A stretch of 64,000 nt of DNA from an uncultured Christensenellaceae bacterium. Lineage in GTDB: Bacteria > Bacillota > Clostridia > Christensenellales > Borkfalkiaceae. Location: assembly GCA_910588685.1 (NCBI GenBank), contig CAJUPX010000001.1, forward strand, positions 72,367 to 136,366, written 5' to 3'. This document shows, piece after piece, positions 61,324 to 64,000 of this stretch; the first letter of the stretch is position 1; each line of letters begins with the position of its first letter. The notes beneath the pieces were generated by a model. It worked only from the letters and a program-made list of their open reading frames with translations. It ran no database searches and was not told the origin of the DNA. The position numbers were made by a program, and so were the translations under genes.

Positions 61324-62643
61324 TTATTGTTCAGCGCCGTTTTCGGGCGGTTCGGGCAAATCGCAATTATCCTGCCGGCCGGGGTCGATTTCAACCACAG
61401 GCATTTCTAAAAGACTGACGCGGGAACGGTCGGGCACAGGCGCGGTTTCTTTTTTCTTTTTCTTAACCCAGCCAACTATAAAGGCGGTTATAAGCGCAAT
61501 TACGATACCGATTACAAGACTTAAAACAACCGAAGTTACAAGACCTATTCCGCCGTCTACAGTGAGCACGTTGATATTTGAGAAAGACACAAACGACAGC
61601 TTGTCGTAAATGGCGTTTACTACCGTACTTTCGTAAACACGCGTAAATTCGCGCACGGTATCGGCAATAGCCTGGATTTCGTTTTCGATATCCGGATTGA
61701 CTTTGCCGCTCTCGATATAATTAGTTAAATCCTGCTTTTTATATCTGAGCGTTTCAACCAGGTCGGACTGGTTTTTAATTACCTGCGCGTTTGTACTGTC
61801 GGTTGTAGTAACCTTTAAAAGATTTTCAAGCGTTGCGCTCGCTTTGTTAAATTCACGCTCGCAAGCCTTTAAATCAAGCTCGTACTTAGCCTTTAACGAC
61901 AGACTTTTAATATAGAAATTATCCCTGATTTCGGTTAATAGATTTTCTATAATCTGTGTATCCAAAAAGTTTTCAAGCTCTAAAAGATAGTATTGCAGAG
62001 TTTTTCCGGTTTCAACCGTAAAACTGTAACCGTAGTTGTTGATAAGCGTTCTGTACTCATTTCTGAGATAGTCTACCTGGCTTACGATGTTTTCTATTTC
62101 GGTTTCGTAATCCATCGCGTTGCTTGCAAGATTAAGATACATATAAGTATCTATTTTCATATCCCGTAAAAACTTTACGGGAACGGAAGCGAGTTCCGTT
62201 AAAAATTCTCGAGCAACGTTGTCGTTGGGAAAATACCTCTTTTTTACTGAAATAACAAATTGCTTTACCTCTTCGTTATCGGTACTTTCCTTTGACGGCG
62301 TTTCTACTTTAAACGTAATATCTCCGCGAGATATCATTTTTTCTATATTTATATCTTCAAAGCTTTCGTTATCTTTGCAAATTTCTTTAATACTTTTTTC
62401 GGAAACTATGCTGTTGAAATATAAAATAGTACCGTCGGGATATTTATAATACACCCCGTTGTTGCCCCCGGGCAGATTGAGATTGTATTTTACCGTATAA
62501 ACGGACGCACGGGGATTATAAACATAAGTAAAACCGAGCACTCCAACTACAGTAATAACCGCCGCTATAATAAGCGCCAGCCATTTCTGAGAAAATATCA
62601 TACGGAACATATCGGCTAAGCTGATACCCTTTTCTTCTTCCAT
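61324..62643 (-). CDS. Wzz-like chain-length determinant-type membrane protein
   Basis: 439 residues: N-terminal helix (about 20-42), a ~320-residue extracytoplasmic part with coiled coils (about 190-320), a C-terminal helix (about 372-400) then basic KKKKK and a Pro/Glu-rich cytoplasmic tail. This two-helix plan is that of Wzz/Kdp-like polysaccharide co-polymerases, but no polysaccharide genes are adjacent. A tyrosine-kinase domain is absent. Preceded by GGAGG. Confidence 0.7.
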   Translation of the reverse strand: MEEEKGISLADMFRMIFSQKWLALIIAAVITVVGVLGFTYVYNPRASVYTVKYNLNLPGGNNGVYYKYPDGTILYFNSIVSEKSIKEICKDNESFEDINIEKMISRGDITFKVETPSKESTDNEEVKQFVISVKKRYFPNDNVAREFLTELASVPVKFLRDMKIDTYMYLNLASNAMDYETEIENIVSQVDYLRNEYRTLINNYGYSFTVETGKTLQYYLLELENFLDTQIIENLLTEIRDNFYIKSLSLKAKYELDLKACEREFNKASATLENLLKVTTTDSTNAQVIKNQSDLVETLRYKKQDLTNYIESGKVNPDIENEIQAIADTVREFTRVYESTVVNAIYDKLSFVSFSNINVLTVDGGIGLVTSVVLSLVIGIVIALITAFIVGWVKKKKKETAPVPDRSRVSLLEMPVVEIDPGRQDNCDLPEPPENGAEQ

Positions 62644-62732
62644 TACATCCTCCGTAACTTAATATACCCATTTTATAACAGTAAAATGCAAATGTCAACA
62701 ACAACGCTGTGAAATTTGTCGTAATTTGCAGC

Positions 62733-63908
62733 TTAAAAATCAAAAATCGCGTTAGATTTTATACTTTTGTGACGGGCGCACACCTTTAAACAACGCTCCG
62801 TATTGCAAAGCTTTTGAGTCTTTCCGTCTTTTACGGCAAATATCCGCTTGCCGTTTGTAGCGATTATAGTACCGTCGGAGAGCACGTCGTAGTCGGCTAT
62901 GCCGCTTTTAATAACCTCTCCGCTATCCACTTCCACAAGCTGCCAGCTCAACGGAATAAACCCGTAATCCCCGCCCTTTCTGCTGTTTTTCTTCATTTCT
63001 TTTTCAGCGTTTATGAGGTTTCCCTTAATAAACTCTTTTCTGCTGTCGTATTCGCGCGGTTTTGCGGGATTGTTTCCGCCCGACACAAGACTTTTGCCTG
63101 TAAACGCGCGCACGAAAACGTTTATAAAATTTGCAATAGCCTGAACTATGCGGAACGGTATCAGCAATATTTCAACAAACGGATTTGCGCCCTTTTCTTT
63201 AATGGGCACTTTTATTGCATACAGCTTGCCGCCGTGCATAACGGGCTTGAAATAGCCGAATTTTTCGGACGACTTTACCTCGGTTACCGAAAGTTCGGAA
63301 AGATCGAGTTTTAAAATTGCCGATGGCGAGTACGAAACGAACGCGCCGCGCGCGTCCCTGCCCACCCCGCGGGAGGAAAAATATATTATGTTTCCGTTTT
63401 CCGGACATACGAACGGGTCGTCGTCGAGTGTGTCGCCGTCGGTAACGGTTTTATAATCGCCGTTTTGCATATTAAAAACCGCAATATCCGAATTAAAATC
63501 GTTACGCTTTACAGACACGGCGAGAATACCGCTATCCGCGTCCAGACAGCCCGAACCGAATTCCGTATCGAGCGAGTTTATAACGTGCACTTCCTCCGCC
63601 TTTTCGTCGTCGAGCCGCTTTTTATATATGCCCGAGGTTTGGTTTACGGTAAACGAATAAGCAATTTCAACCTCGTTATCCTCGGGATATATGCCGTTTA
63701 TCGAGCTTTCAAAAAATAAATTACTCTCTTCGCCGGGACGTATATCGCCGCGGAAGCGCGCGCCCTCGCCGCTATGCTTCCAGCTCTTAGCTCGCTCTAT
63801 GTTCTGCGCGTTCGCTTTGTATTTTTCTATAAACTTGCTCGGGAATTTTTTTATTTCACCGTTGTCGTAAAGACATATATCTCCGTCCGCAAAGAAAAAT
63901 TTATCCAT
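62733..63908 (-). CDS. Beta-propeller-like hypothetical protein
   Basis: 391 residues, not assigned. Repeated four-strand blades with motifs such as GNIIYFSSRGVGRD, GILAVSVKRND, DGTIIATNGKRIFAVKDGK recall TolB/DUF5050-type propellers. One hydrophobic stretch (about 230-250) interrupts it. Not secreted by sequence. It directly follows hpt (12 bases). Confidence 0.6.
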   Translation of the reverse strand: MDKFFFADGDICLYDNGEIKKFPSKFIEKYKANAQNIERAKSWKHSGEGARFRGDIRPGEESNLFFESSINGIYPEDNEVEIAYSFTVNQTSGIYKKRLDDEKAEEVHVINSLDTEFGSGCLDADSGILAVSVKRNDFNSDIAVFNMQNGDYKTVTDGDTLDDDPFVCPENGNIIYFSSRGVGRDARGAFVSYSPSAILKLDLSELSVTEVKSSEKFGYFKPVMHGGKLYAIKVPIKEKGANPFVEILLIPFRIVQAIANFINVFVRAFTGKSLVSGGNNPAKPREYDSRKEFIKGNLINAEKEMKKNSRKGGDYGFIPLSWQLVEVDSGEVIKSGIADYDVLSDGTIIATNGKRIFAVKDGKTQKLCNTERCLKVCARHKSIKSNAIFDF

Positions 63909-63920
63909 AATTTTATATGT

Positions 63921-64000
63921 TTACTTTTCGTAAACGCTGCGCTTTAATATACCTATGTACGGCAAATGCCTGTACTGCTCGTTGTAATCGAGTCCGTAAC
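63921..64000 (-). CDS. hpt: Hypoxanthine phosphoribosyltransferase, C-terminal end (cut by window)
   Basis: The last 26 codons read YGLDYNEQYRHLPYIGILKR, the highly conserved C-terminal part of bacterial Hpt (usually VGYGLDYAERYRNLPYIGVL). The enzyme salvages hypoxanthine/guanine with PRPP. The rest lies beyond base 64,000. Confidence 0.85.
   Translation of the reverse strand, partial: YGLDYNEQYRHLPYIGILKRSVYEK

Overview
The window looks like chromosomal DNA of an anaerobic, low-to-mid GC Firmicutes bacterium of the class Clostridia, probably an uncultured gut lineage. Supporting signs are an Rnf ion-pumping complex, a ylbJ-type sporulation gene, FabK as enoyl-ACP reductase, HelD, a single-chain PurL, Shine-Dalgarno starts and tightly overlapping genes. 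The exact taxon is an inference. No ribosomal RNA, origin or CRISPR array is present.

Layout. 1-2004: end of an rnf operon (E, A, B), then a duplicated terminator-like block. 2258-2857: a divergent small-protein/XRE pair sharing a two-dyad operator region. 2902-15762: a reverse-strand purine operon transcribed purE-purC-purF-like-purF-purM-purN-purH-purD-purL, covering most steps from PRPP to IMP (purK and purB are not in it). 15.8-24.9 kb: a membrane protein, a geranylgeranyl-reductase-type flavoprotein, an ABC exporter pair, a broken SDR gene, a queuosine-precursor transporter, a DUF1538 membrane protein with two PII-like proteins, and an L-cysteine desulfidase. 25.0-25.9 kb: tRNA-Val and tRNA-Ala, the latter followed by a ~0.6 kb insert with inverted and direct repeats at its ends. 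26-32 kb: accessory genes (frameshifted PNPOx-like gene, DUF2461, TetR, GNATs, DUF4180, XRE-membrane protein). 32-37.4 kb: degV, fabZ, fabK, a beta-helix protein and helD.

38,459-53,516 is a 15-kb integrated mobile element that splits the chromosomal rarA (mgsA) gene. Removing it and keeping one TTCG core restores the rarA reading frame exactly. Both ends carry near-identical inverted arms, as expected of a serine-recombinase attP. The element has a large serine recombinase, a Tn916-type sigma/HTH pair, rearranged conjugation genes (pilin, MT-A70 methylase, VirB6-like, a VirD4 fragment, a repeat surface protein), unknown cargo genes, a promoter- and terminator-bounded RNA gene with predicted pseudoknots, and a full-length second rarA. 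That rarA sits just inside the end joined to the host rarA 5' piece and in the same orientation, so the element seems to supply a replacement for the gene it breaks and to place it under the host promoter.

53.9-64 kb returns to housekeeping genes: patatin-like lipase, ylbJ, pheA, DAHP synthase, coaD, rsmD, a membrane protein, 5-formyl-THF cyclo-ligase, alr, bioY, a Wzz-like protein, a beta-propeller-like protein and the C-terminal end of hpt.
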